Part shown: positions 16,700-25,150 of the stretch, piece after piece
How the letters are laid out: every line of letters starts with the position of its first letter
Position numbering within the stretch: the stretch's first letter is position 1
Assembly (NCBI GenBank): GCA_028866275.1
Contig: JAGWIK010000012.1
Location: 1 to 64,000 of the forward strand
DNA length: 64,000 bases
Origin: Alphaproteobacteria bacterium
GTDB lineage: Bacteria; Pseudomonadota; Alphaproteobacteria; UBA9219
Reading direction: 5' to 3'
Position numbers and translations under genes: made by a program
The notes under the pieces: model-generated
What the model was told of the DNA's origin: nothing
Seen by the model: only the letters and a program-made list of their open reading frames with translations
The model's database searches: none

Positions 16700-19600
16700 A
16701 AAAACGCGCGCAAAAGCCCTTGATTGACAGCGCATATTTGCAAAGCCTGCATCGGGCCGAAGATATCGGGCACCGGCTGTCGACAGGGCAATTGCTCGCA
16801 ACCGGCTATGATCTGGAAATGACCGATCTCGACCGGCTGTTTGCTTTTCCCACTCATTTTGCCGCTATATTGACCGGTATTGGTGGGCGCATTCTTGACA
16901 GCATCGACGTCAAGCCGCGCGTGCCCGAATGGGTCGTTGAGGCGCCGGCCGCCGCCGTGATTGTGCAAGCCTCGCCGCAGGAAATTCATTATGGCGAAGA
17001 CCGCGACCCGCCGCATATTGCAGCCGGAAAAATCGCATTCTGGTTTCGCACGCTCTATCGCCGCCTGTGGGACGCGCTGGACGATGAAAAAGAGCAAATC
17101 GCCTTGCAGGACGGCAAGACGGAAGAAGTCCGTCTCTATAAAATCCGCGACAAGGACGGACGAGTCCATATTTTTCGCCTGCATGATCAGGGAAAATGGT
17201 TGTCGATGCGCATCGCCGATGGGGTTCCGGACGATGGCCATGTTTACCGCGATGCCGGCAGGGGAAACGAAAAAGGCGCGCGCTGGAAAAAAATCGCGCC
17301 GCCGGCCATGGCCGGCGGGTTCAATAATATCCGCGCCGATGACATGTGGCTCATGACGCTGGCCTTCATGACCGGCAATGCCGACATCATTGTTTCGTAT
17401 CTCAAGAAAAACCGCCTGTTTCGCGTCGATGTCCGCGCCATCACGCGGGCGGCCGCGACGCTGAATATCAGGGGCGAGAACGGCATTCAGGCCGCCTATA
17501 CCATTAATCCTGCCACCGGACAGCGCTATGTTTCCTCGCGCCTGAGCGATTTGATGCTGGCCAACACGCATCGCGCCAATCCCGGGCGCGGGCTGCAAGA
17601 AGGCATCCGCATGCCAGACGGATCATTTTACGAAGAACGGCTTGGCCACCAGAACCCGCTTTACGATGTGCTGGCGACTGAATCCCTGCTGGCATATAAC
17701 CGCTGGCATGATCCGGAAGTGGTGGCGCAATTCGAAAAAAACGCCGATCTGGAAAAATTAAAAAACTTCCTGATGGGCAATGACGGGTTCAATCCGCATC
17801 CGCTGCGCCTGTTTTTGCGTTCGGTCTATCCCGACCTGCAACAGGCGAATATCGGTATTTGCGCCGTTCTGGGCGAGGAAATCAAGGAAAGGCAGCAAGG
17901 GCTTTTTATCCGCACCGACACCAACGCCGCATTGGCGGCGTATACATATCGCGGCAAGCATCTGCACGATATGGATGCGGATGAATGGCACGCTATGCTG
18001 ACCGAGCAGCGCGGCCAGCCCGATGCCTTGTGCGAAATTATTGATGTGCGCAAAAGCCCGGCGGTTTTCGAATCGTCATTGGGTTTTGCGCGCGGCTTGG
18101 GCGGCGACCCGGACTGGAACGAAACGGTCAACCGTAAATATCTGCTGGAATTGCTGGCCAATCCTGATATCCGTGCGCGCATCAAGAATGCGCTGGAACG
18201 AACAACGCCGGTTTTTTCCGGCGCGGACGATGTGCTGGCCCCGCGCGCCGAGGACCATATCTTTGAGCACTTCCGCGAACTTAAACGGCTTGATTCCGGC
18301 GCGCCGCATGGAAAAATTGTCAATAACGACGATGTCGACAGCCACGCCATGGAAACATTGCGTCGTGCGCGGGATATTCGGCGTACTTTGCTGCAAGCCA
18401 TGGAACCGGATCCGGTTGAATGGTTCGATGAACTGCCCGACGGATGGCGCAGGGAAACGGTGGAAAAATTCGCCGAGAAAATCACCAAGATCAAAAGCTA
18501 TCTGCGCCACCGCCAGACAGATTACGATCCCGAACCCGTGCAATTACCCGACCCGGACAATTCCTATCGCCTGGCGCACAAACGTGACGCGGAAGGCGCC
18601 CCGGTTGAACCCGACGACGAAGCCATACGGAAATGCGCTGATGCGGCGGTCGAATATCTGTGGAAAATGCGCGCCGCGCTGATGCATGCCGCTGACGATT
18701 ATTCGTTGAGTTTCCGCATCACCGATCGTCACGGTCACGAGGTGCCATTCGATGTTCTTGACAAGATGGACGAACATATAAGACGCAACAAGCTGGCCAA
18801 TGGCGAGTTCCGCCCGCGTTTTGAAAACCGCAATTATACCGCGGAAATCATCGCCCGCATGTTCGCGACCACACCCGGGCGCATGGAAAAAACCAAAGAA
18901 GATTTGCAAAAGACCCTGATCGTCGCCGACGCCGCAGGCGATGATAAAGGAAGCCGAATGTTGAGGGATGAATTGCGGGAATGGGACATGTGGGACGCGC
19001 ATTTCGACGCCGTCGCCGCTTTGCACCTCAACGGCCCTCCGCATGTCGATCCCGACGATCATCGCTGGATGAGCGCGCGCAAGGGGCAAAGAGTTATCGC
19101 GCGTATCAGGCGCAATCTCAGGCTCGGGCTTGACGTCCGCGCCGACGCTGGCCAGCTGGGCCTGTGGGAAATCCTGATGACCGATCGCGACAAGAGCGAA
19201 CAAATTCTCGATGCGCTCGCCAAACATTATGATGCCATGCTGGAAAAATACCCCCTGACGGCCGAACGGCTGGACATGATGGGTTATGGCGTCGACGGCT
19301 GGCCTGTCGAGCATATCAAATATACAATTCCCGCCGGTGGGCCTGTGATTCTGGTCGATGTCGCCGATGCTTTTCTCGACCAGCCCCTGCATCATATCGA
19401 CGAAGGCAGTTATCTGGTTCCCGTCGCGACGGCGGATGCACCCGGGTTGCGTGCAGCGATGGCCGTTCTCGACGCCCATGTGTTGCTGCGTGGCCGCGAA
19501 AGCGGCCGCGTGTGCTATGCCGCCCGCGCCAAGATTATCGACGCCATCAAGCCGTCGCCGCATTATAATGTCCTTTATGAGGAAGCGCGCAGCCGCACCG

Positions 19601-20433
19601 CGGATTCCGGCGCGGCATTTCCGTCGAATGATGATCTTCTTTGGCTTAAAATGGAACAAAAGCCGATCGACGCGCCCTTGTCTTTGCGCGCGCCGGAAAC
19701 ATCCGCGCAAACGATCAAGATACGGCAGCGCGATCTTTTCGATGCCACCGTCAGCGAAGTTCTGGGCCGCCGCGCGCGCCTTGTGACCGGGCTTGTCTTC
19801 AAAGATGAAGGTTTCACGCCGCACACGGGCAGGGCGCGGTTGCAGGAAATGAGGCCGAAGAAAAAAGAACCGGCCGCGGCCAACGATAATAGGGCCAGTG
19901 ACGACAGTGCAGGCGCGCCGCGCTGGGTCGAAACCGGATGGGAACGCGCGGCGGAAATAACGACAGCCCGCAGCTATACGTGCGTCGAATTCCAGAACAT
20001 CGTCAGACGGTCGCTGAAATTGCGGCGGCTGGCTGCCCGACTGGGGCTGGACAACATTGATGCGTTGAGAAATTATGTCGTCAACGCGAGCACCGCGCAT
20101 GAAGCCGGGTTCAAGAATCTGGCGCAGGCGAGGCATGAACTGGACGCGCCGCATTTCACGCACGAAGACGCCTTGGCCTGCGGTCATCATAGCCTTGAAG
20201 ATATGGCGAAAAAGACGGCGTTGCTTTTTGTCGAAAATGACCGGAATCCGAATGCCGAAACCGGCATCGTGCATGTGGTGTTTTTCAAACAGGTGGCGCG
20301 CGATGCCACGACCTATTTCCGTCCTGCCGAACGTCACAAGGTGGAACGTCTGATGGCCGGGTTCGATCGTCCATTGACGGAACAGGGGCGCAAAAACTTA
20401 TGGGCGAATGCGGGCAAGGTGTTGAGACTGTAA
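16696..20433 (+). CDS. Giant exonuclease I (SbcB)-like DEDD exonuclease
   Basis: A 1245-residue protein. Residues about 37-570 follow E. coli ExoI by eye: YDLEMTD (Asp39, Glu41; motif I), FAAILT, ASPQEI, NNIRADD (Asp215 or 216; motif II), FRVDVRA, RLGHQNPLYDVLAT (Asp324; motif III), RKSPAVFESSLGFA, ANPDIRARI and a later HFRELKRLD. In motif III the His (318) sits one residue further from the Asp than the usual HxxxxD, so activity needs testing. There is an insertion of about 75 residues before motif II and an unrecognised C-terminal extension of about 650. ExoI degrades single-stranded DNA 3'-5'. The start overlaps the previous stop (ATGA), implying coupled translation. Confidence 0.72.
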   Translation: MKKRAQKPLIDSAYLQSLHRAEDIGHRLSTGQLLATGYDLEMTDLDRLFAFPTHFAAILTGIGGRILDSIDVKPRVPEWVVEAPAAAVIVQASPQEIHYGEDRDPPHIAAGKIAFWFRTLYRRLWDALDDEKEQIALQDGKTEEVRLYKIRDKDGRVHIFRLHDQGKWLSMRIADGVPDDGHVYRDAGRGNEKGARWKKIAPPAMAGGFNNIRADDMWLMTLAFMTGNADIIVSYLKKNRLFRVDVRAITRAAATLNIRGENGIQAAYTINPATGQRYVSSRLSDLMLANTHRANPGRGLQEGIRMPDGSFYEERLGHQNPLYDVLATESLLAYNRWHDPEVVAQFEKNADLEKLKNFLMGNDGFNPHPLRLFLRSVYPDLQQANIGICAVLGEEIKERQQGLFIRTDTNAALAAYTYRGKHLHDMDADEWHAMLTEQRGQPDALCEIIDVRKSPAVFESSLGFARGLGGDPDWNETVNRKYLLELLANPDIRARIKNALERTTPVFSGADDVLAPRAEDHIFEHFRELKRLDSGAPHGKIVNNDDVDSHAMETLRRARDIRRTLLQAMEPDPVEWFDELPDGWRRETVEKFAEKITKIKSYLRHRQTDYDPEPVQLPDPDNSYRLAHKRDAEGAPVEPDDEAIRKCADAAVEYLWKMRAALMHAADDYSLSFRITDRHGHEVPFDVLDKMDEHIRRNKLANGEFRPRFENRNYTAEIIARMFATTPGRMEKTKEDLQKTLIVADAAGDDKGSRMLRDELREWDMWDAHFDAVAALHLNGPPHVDPDDHRWMSARKGQRVIARIRRNLRLGLDVRADAGQLGLWEILMTDRDKSEQILDALAKHYDAMLEKYPLTAERLDMMGYGVDGWPVEHIKYTIPAGGPVILVDVADAFLDQPLHHIDEGSYLVPVATADAPGLRAAMAVLDAHVLLRGRESGRVCYAARAKIIDAIKPSPHYNVLYEEARSRTADSGAAFPSNDDLLWLKMEQKPIDAPLSLRAPETSAQTIKIRQRDLFDATVSEVLGRRARLVTGLVFKDEGFTPHTGRARLQEMRPKKKEPAAANDNRASDDSAGAPRWVETGWERAAEITTARSYTCVEFQNIVRRSLKLRRLAARLGLDNIDALRNYVVNASTAHEAGFKNLAQARHELDAPHFTHEDALACGHHSLEDMAKKTALLFVENDRNPNAETGIVHVVFFKQVARDATTYFRPAERHKVERLMAGFDRPLTEQGRKNLWANAGKVLRL

Positions 20434-20484
20434 GCAAGCGGAAACCAAATATCTGTAACAACCTTCAACCGACAGAGGATGTCT

Positions 20485-21453
20485 ATGACCGATCATGTTG
20501 TTCAACCAAGCCGTGAATCCAAAAATTTATTTTCATTGCCAGAGGGCGGATCGATTGTTTTTGATTTTGACGATGTCTTTTTCCCTTCCGACAACGGTAC
20601 GCACGCGCGGATTAAGGCGTTAATTACGCAGAGCGTCATTCGGGATTTGGGTGATAAATCCATTCTGGCCACGCGGGACGCCCACGGGCATCTTCCATAC
20701 TTCCCGCAATATGTTCTGTATAAATACATTGAAACCGGTCGCGACGCCGACAGCCCGGAATTTATCGAAGCGATGGAAAAATGTTATTTTGGCGACAATG
20801 GAGGCGACCCGGAACATTACAGGAATATCGGCCCGGCTCCGGAACTGTACGAGCAGTTGTCGCGCCTTCAAAGCGAAGGCGTCAATTTTGTTATTTTGAC
20901 AAGCGGGCCATACAACCCCCATGTGCAACGTGTTCTTGCCCGATTATCGACCGAGCGGGAAAACATTGAAGCCTTCTTTCCGCGTGAAAATATTTACGAT
21001 ATTACGCGGATGTGCGCCCTTTACGATGACGTGTCGCTCGATGACTTTCAAAATCCTACGCATGAAAAATTGCTTCGCTGGTTGAAACCTCAAAGGGAAA
21101 ACTACCTTGCCATGATGCATCAGGCGGGCCTTCAACCCGGGGTCAATCTTTATTTCGAGGATAACGATGTCAATGGCAGCAAAGGCAGCACGGCAGCGCC
21201 GATGCCTGAAGGATCTCTGTGCGCCTTTGCGGGCAAGTTCGGGCTGACTTCTGAACAGGCGGCCGATCTTGCCTGCTTATCCGATGCCTGGGGGTGGATT
21301 AATCTCGCAGGCAAGAAACTTCGCGATGGCAGCAGGCCGCCCGCACTTGAAGTGGCGAATGTGGTTGATGCTCTAAAGCTGGTTCGCGGCGGTCGGCCCC
21401 ATGCGCTCGCGCCAAAAATTGCGCGAGGCAGCATGCCCATCTGCCCGTATTGA
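20485..21453 (+). CDS. HAD-superfamily hydrolase
   Basis: A 322-residue protein. Motif I is FDFDDVFFP, motif II VILTSGP, a Lys is available in THEKLLRWLK, and motif IV is YFEDNDVN. The layout recalls pyrimidine 5'-nucleotidase-type HAD enzymes, but the cap region is unusual and the substrate is unknown. The start at 20485 is preferred over the ATG six bases earlier because GACAGAGG is then correctly spaced. It follows the ExoI-like gene by 51 nt and may be the last gene of that transcript; a nucleotide phosphatase after two nucleases would make biochemical sense, but this is inference. Confidence 0.7.
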   Translation: MTDHVVQPSRESKNLFSLPEGGSIVFDFDDVFFPSDNGTHARIKALITQSVIRDLGDKSILATRDAHGHLPYFPQYVLYKYIETGRDADSPEFIEAMEKCYFGDNGGDPEHYRNIGPAPELYEQLSRLQSEGVNFVILTSGPYNPHVQRVLARLSTERENIEAFFPRENIYDITRMCALYDDVSLDDFQNPTHEKLLRWLKPQRENYLAMMHQAGLQPGVNLYFEDNDVNGSKGSTAAPMPEGSLCAFAGKFGLTSEQAADLACLSDAWGWINLAGKKLRDGSRPPALEVANVVDALKLVRGGRPHALAPKIARGSMPICPY

Positions 21454-21493
21454 AGGCTTAACGTCACGCCGCGGCTGCTGCGGCTCTTGAATG

Positions 21494-21622
21494 CTATTTT
21501 TGCTTGCCAACCTGTGGCTTGGCATTTCTTTGGCGGGCGGCTTCACCCTTATGGGCATTTGGGGGCGGTATAGTCAAAGTGCCTTCTTTCTTCTTGGCAT
21601 GTGCTGAGGCAGATTGGCGCAC
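21494..21622 (-). CDS. Possible small basic protein, 42 aa
   Basis: A GTG-started frame encodes a Lys/Pro/Ala-rich peptide whose middle reads KKEGTLTIPPPNAHKGEAA. The composition is protein-like and hydrophilic, and the frame fills the otherwise empty gap. It is back-to-back with the LigB gene. There is no good ribosome site, and an ATG 33 nt upstream in the same frame would overlap the LigB start. Treat it as speculative. Confidence 0.22.
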   Translation of the reverse strand: MRQSASAHAKKKEGTLTIPPPNAHKGEAARQRNAKPQVGKQK

Positions 21623-22426
21623 ATGAAAAGAATGCCGACCCTTTATATCTCTCATGGCGCGGGCCCTTGTTTCTTTATGGAAATGGGCCCTCCCTTTGCG
21701 CCAGACGCCTTTGACAAAATGGCATCCTACCTGCGCGGTATCTCCGGTGCATTGGAACAGCGACCGCGTGCCGTTGTGGTGGTTTCTGCGCATTGGGAAG
21801 AAAAATTGCCGACGGTTACGATGTCGGCACAACCGTCTTTGATTTATGATTATATCGGCTTTCCCGAACATACCTACCATTTGCAATATCCGGCGGCGGG
21901 AGATCCGGCTCTGGCCGCGCAAGTGTGTGCCTTGTTGGGGGACGCCGGTATTGTGTCCGCCGCGGACGCGGTGCGCGGATTTGATCATGGCGTATTCGTG
22001 CCTTTCAAGTTGATCTATCCTCAGGCCGATGTGCCCATCATTCAATTGTCCTTGCAGCGCGGATTGGATCCTGCGGCGCATTTGGCGATTGGCCGCGCGC
22101 TGACTCCCTTGCGGGACGACGGCGTTTTGATCGTGGGCAGTGGATTTTCCTACCATAATCTGCGCGAATTTTTTGACGGTCGCGGTGATGCGGCCCGCCG
22201 GTTCGACGATTGGGTGAATGCAGCCGTCACGAACCCCGATATCGCGATGCGGGACCGGCAATTGCTGGCATGGGAAAATGCGCCATCGGCGCGTGCCTGC
22301 CATCCGCGTGAAGAACATTTGCTGCCCTTGATGGTTGCGGCAGGGGCCGCAGGTTCCGATACCGGCGTGCGGGTATATAAAGATTTTATTCTGGGTAAGG
22401 CGGTATCCGGCTTCCAGTTTGGGTAA
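21623..22426 (+). CDS. LigB-family extradiol dioxygenase (YgiD/DODA-like)
   Basis: This 267-residue protein belongs to the class III extradiol ring-cleavage group related to 4,5-DOPA dioxygenase. Metal-ligand candidates are the His of YISHGAGP near the N-terminus, the His of VVSAHWEE, and FDHGVFVP; SGFSYHNL and the late HPREEHLLPL complete the family signature. It is the usual length for the family (about 260-270). It would cleave a catechol-type ring using a non-haem metal; the true substrate is unknown. The chosen ATG gives MKRMPTL; the Met at residue 4 is also possible. No operon partner is evident. Confidence 0.85.
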   Translation: MKRMPTLYISHGAGPCFFMEMGPPFAPDAFDKMASYLRGISGALEQRPRAVVVVSAHWEEKLPTVTMSAQPSLIYDYIGFPEHTYHLQYPAAGDPALAAQVCALLGDAGIVSAADAVRGFDHGVFVPFKLIYPQADVPIIQLSLQRGLDPAAHLAIGRALTPLRDDGVLIVGSGFSYHNLREFFDGRGDAARRFDDWVNAAVTNPDIAMRDRQLLAWENAPSARACHPREEHLLPLMVAAGAAGSDTGVRVYKDFILGKAVSGFQFG

Positions 22427-22497
22427 ATGCGCAGGTGAAACGCGTTTCGTGCGCGATGATTTCGCCTCGTTCTTGAAAAACGGTTCGTTGGGATGTT

Positions 22498-22539
22498 TTA
22501 AAAGAAAGCCCCCGCACCAGTTTTCAGGTGCGGGGGCTT
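22498..22539 (-). terminator. Rho-independent terminator of the small membrane-protein pair
   Basis: A 13-bp GC-rich stem (AAGCCCCCGCACC with its complement) around an 8-nt loop is followed on the minus strand by TTTCTTTTA. It lies just downstream of the minus-strand gene ending at 22567 and also faces the LigB gene, so it may serve both directions. Confidence 0.8.
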
Positions 22540-22566
22540 GGTATCCATGTCTTGTTTTGCGGGCGC

Positions 22567-22911
22567 TTACTTGCCGGCAGGCGGCTGTCCCGCAGGCGTG
22601 CCCTGTTGTCCGGATGTTTCGGGCTTATCGGAAACATTGATGCCCGATTTTTTCATCAGATCGATGATCTCGGCGGCGTTCTTGTCGCCTTGCTGCGCAA
22701 GCTTCAGCGTGCCGACGGCCAGATTGGTCGCCATGGCTTTGGCTTTTTCAGCCTGTTCCAGCGGCTTGCTCTGCTCGGCGCTAGCCTGCGTCAGGCCGTC
22801 GCGGTCGCTTGCCAGCATTGTCGTCTGGAAACCCAAAAACAGGGCAACGACAAAGGACAGTAGGGTAACGGGGACAAGAATGTGGGCGGCGGTTATTTTA
22901 TCGCTAGCCAT
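22567..22911 (-). CDS. Small membrane-anchored protein, 114 aa
   Basis: This protein has one N-terminal transmembrane helix (about residues 9-29, ILVPVTLLSFVVALFLGF), then a soluble helical part rich in Ala, Gln and Lys. An LMKKSGINV element is near the end, followed by a Pro/Gly/Gln tail. The start at 22911 is set by a GAGGATATC ribosome site; a longer frame upstream would overlap the neighbouring gene. It follows the 103-aa gene by 7 nt, and the two share layout and the GIN(V/I) element, so they look like diverged tandem paralogues. Function is unknown. Confidence 0.7.
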   Translation of the reverse strand: MASDKITAAHILVPVTLLSFVVALFLGFQTTMLASDRDGLTQASAEQSKPLEQAEKAKAMATNLAVGTLKLAQQGDKNAAEIIDLMKKSGINVSDKPETSGQQGTPAGQPPAGK

Positions 22912-22918
22912 GATATCC

Positions 22919-23230
22919 TCACTTCTTCTTTTCGTGCTGTTCGGGGGCGGGGGCGGCTTTGGCAACCGGTTCCTTGATGTTGATGCCGTTGTCGCTCAGC
23001 AGCGTGCGCAGCTTGGCATCGTCATTCTTGACGGCGGATTCGCCCAGAGCCTGAACCAGATTTTGCGCCAGTCTGGCATAGGTCTGTCCGGCGTTGATGG
23101 CGGCGGCGCGGGTCGAGACTTCCTGCTGAAGCGCGCGATTGCCGTTGGAAAGAGAGATGTTGGCAACGATCAGGATCAACGCGATCGCGCTGAACACAAC
23201 CGATCCCCAGTAGGCAAGTTTTTCACTCAT
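22919..23230 (-). CDS. Small membrane-anchored protein, 103 aa
   Basis: An N-terminal transmembrane helix (about residues 8-27, WGSVVFSAIALILIVANI) is followed by a helical soluble region and LLSDNGINI, then a Lys/Glu/Pro tail ending EKKK. A GAGGAAATTAC-type ribosome site precedes it. It is first in a two-gene minus-strand operon that ends at the terminator at 22.5 kb and is divergent from the phosphate transporter gene 91 bp away. Its function is not recognised; the shared GIN element with the next gene suggests duplication. Confidence 0.7.
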   Translation of the reverse strand: MSEKLAYWGSVVFSAIALILIVANISLSNGNRALQQEVSTRAAAINAGQTYARLAQNLVQALGESAVKNDDAKLRTLLSDNGINIKEPVAKAAPAPEQHEKKK

Positions 23231-23320
23231 CGTAATTTCCTCTGGACGCTGTGGGTTTTCTCAATCATGAAGGACTCAAGCGGTAACACGCGTTCCATTG
23301 ATTCGCAAGGAAGCAGGCCT

Positions 23321-24334
23321 ATGCACTTTTTTTCTTTGTTTGTCATAGGGGTAGTTGTCGTCGGGCTGTTTTTTGATTTCGTCAACGGCTTTCACGACGC
23401 CGCCAATTCCATCGCCACGATTGTGGCCACGCGTGTGATGAAACCGTGGCAGGCGGTTTTGTGGGCGGCGTTTTTCAATTTCGCCGCCTTGTTCCTGTTC
23501 GGCACCGGCGTTGCCAAAACAATGGGGGCAGGGCTTATCGCGCTACCCTATGTCACGCCGCAGGTCGTCTTGTGCGGGCTTCTGGGGGGTATCGTCTGGG
23601 GGCTTCTGACCTGGCGGCTGGGATTGCCCACCAGCTCGTCGCACGCGCTGATGGGCGGCTATGCGGGGGCGGCCATGGCCAACAGCGTCGTACAGAACGG
23701 GTGGAGCATGATAAACGCACCGATCATCGCCGCGGGTTGGATCAAGGTCGTGGCTTTCATCGTTATCGCGCCGGTTCTGGGCATGGTGCTGGCGCACGGG
23801 CTGATGGGCGCGCTGGGTTTTGCGGCGCGGCGCGGGCTGGCCGCGGACGGGCTTTTCTATCGCCGCGCGCAACTTGTTTCATCGGCATTTCTCAGCCTTA
23901 TGCACGGCAGCAACGACGCGCAAAAAACCGCGGGCATTATTACCGGAGCGATGGTCGCGGCGGGCGCGTTGCACGACTTTGTCGTTCCCGGCTGGGTGCT
24001 GGCGGCGTCCTATGCGGTGATGGGGCTGGGGACGCTGGCGGGCGGCTGGCGCATCGTGCGCACGATGGGGCACCGGCTGACTTTGCTGCATCCGCAGGGC
24101 GGGGTTTGCGCCGAAGGCGCGTCGGCGCTGTCCATCCTCGCCGCGACATTTCTGGGCCTGCCCGTTTCGACAACGCATGTGACGACGGGCGCCATTCTGG
24201 GCGTCGGCGTGGCGCGCGATGCGTCGCGCGTGCGTTGGGGCGTGGCGCGCCGCATTGCGTGGGGATGGATCTTGACTATCCCCGCCGCGGGATTTGTCGG
24301 CGCGGCGGCGATGGTGATGATGTCGTCACTATAA
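23321..24334 (+). CDS. pit: PiT-family inorganic phosphate transporter
   Basis: A 337-residue inner-membrane permease with about ten predicted hydrophobic helices. The duplicated family signatures are DFVNGFHDAANSIA near residue 18 and LMHGSNDAQKTAGI in the second half, with LPTSSSHAL and LPVSTTHVT as the matching serine/threonine loops. It imports phosphate with protons, probably as a metal-phosphate complex. The start at 23321 is chosen because the transporter begins there, preceded by GGAAGCAGG; the frame is open far upstream only as an accident. The DUF47 PhoU-like partner often found beside PiT genes is absent. Confidence 0.92.
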   Translation: MHFFSLFVIGVVVVGLFFDFVNGFHDAANSIATIVATRVMKPWQAVLWAAFFNFAALFLFGTGVAKTMGAGLIALPYVTPQVVLCGLLGGIVWGLLTWRLGLPTSSSHALMGGYAGAAMANSVVQNGWSMINAPIIAAGWIKVVAFIVIAPVLGMVLAHGLMGALGFAARRGLAADGLFYRRAQLVSSAFLSLMHGSNDAQKTAGIITGAMVAAGALHDFVVPGWVLAASYAVMGLGTLAGGWRIVRTMGHRLTLLHPQGGVCAEGASALSILAATFLGLPVSTTHVTTGAILGVGVARDASRVRWGVARRIAWGWILTIPAAGFVGAAAMVMMSSL

Positions 24335-24416
24335 GACTGCCTCCACCCAAGATGCGCGGATAATCCTGTTTGCGCGCATCCGGAATCCGGCAGCATTTGT
24401 CGAGGCCGGAATAGTT

Positions 24417-25103
24417 TCAGCCGCCGATATCGAATCCCAATCGCGTTAAGGCTCCGGCCAATTCGCCGAAACCGCCGATAACCGCATCCGCGCCCAGCGT
24501 GCCGACATCGCGGCCATAGCCGTGGCCGACGGCGATGCTGGCGATGCCTGCGCCGCGCGCGGCGTTGATGTCGTTGGCGCTGTCGCCGATCATGACGCAA
24601 TGGCCTGGTGGGGTTTTAAGCGCACGGGCGACGCCCAGCACATGGCCGGGGTCGGGTTTGAAAACCGGGAACGTGTCCGATCCCGCAATGAAATCGAACA
24701 AACCCGCAATGCCGATATCGTCCAGAAGTTTCAACGTCGGCAGATACAATTTATTGGTGCACAGCCCGATTTTAATCTGTCGCGCGCGAAAGCCGGCCAG
24801 CATTTCCTCGGCCAGAGGATACAACATGTCGCGCGAAGCTTTTTGCGTTTGATAGGCGCGAAGAAGATCATCCATGGCCGCCCGCTCCGCCGCTTCGGGC
24901 AGAGCCTCGCCGGTGGAGGCAAAAGCGCGGTGCAACAAAATGCGCAACCCGTCGCCGACCATATTTTTAATGTCGCCCAGCGATAAAGCCGCGCGGCCAT
25001 GGGCCGCCAGCACGGTATTGACGGCCTGGCGCAAATCGCCCGCGCTGTCGACCAGCGTGCCGTCGAGATCGAAAATAAGGGCCATAAGCTTGGGCATAGG
25101 CAT
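24417..25103 (-). CDS. gph: Phosphoglycolate phosphatase (HAD family)
   Basis: A 228-residue HAD hydrolase. Motif I is FDLDGTLVDS (Asp12, Asp14), motif II is LCTNK, a Lys lies in FKPDPGH, and motif IV is MIGDSANDINAAR. The helical cap inserted after motif I is typical of phosphoglycolate phosphatase, which removes 2-phosphoglycolate from DNA repair or oxygenase activity. Several Met codons crowd the start; the one at 25103 is taken, and others within 20 nt are equally possible. It is divergent from glmU with a 47-bp spacer. Confidence 0.85.
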   Translation of the reverse strand: MPMPKLMALIFDLDGTLVDSAGDLRQAVNTVLAAHGRAALSLGDIKNMVGDGLRILLHRAFASTGEALPEAAERAAMDDLLRAYQTQKASRDMLYPLAEEMLAGFRARQIKIGLCTNKLYLPTLKLLDDIGIAGLFDFIAGSDTFPVFKPDPGHVLGVARALKTPPGHCVMIGDSANDINAARGAGIASIAVGHGYGRDVGTLGADAVIGGFGELAGALTRLGFDIGG

Positions 25104-25150
25104 CATCCGGGCTATTGGATTATCCGCGCCTTTATGGCAGAAAAGACGGC

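Noticed and set aside
18544-20337. 597-codon open frame on the minus strand
   Set aside because: It is antisense to the ExoI-like gene, whose plus-strand frame has recognisable motifs; the minus reading is Arg/Gly/His-rich with no domain, a known artefact of high GC.
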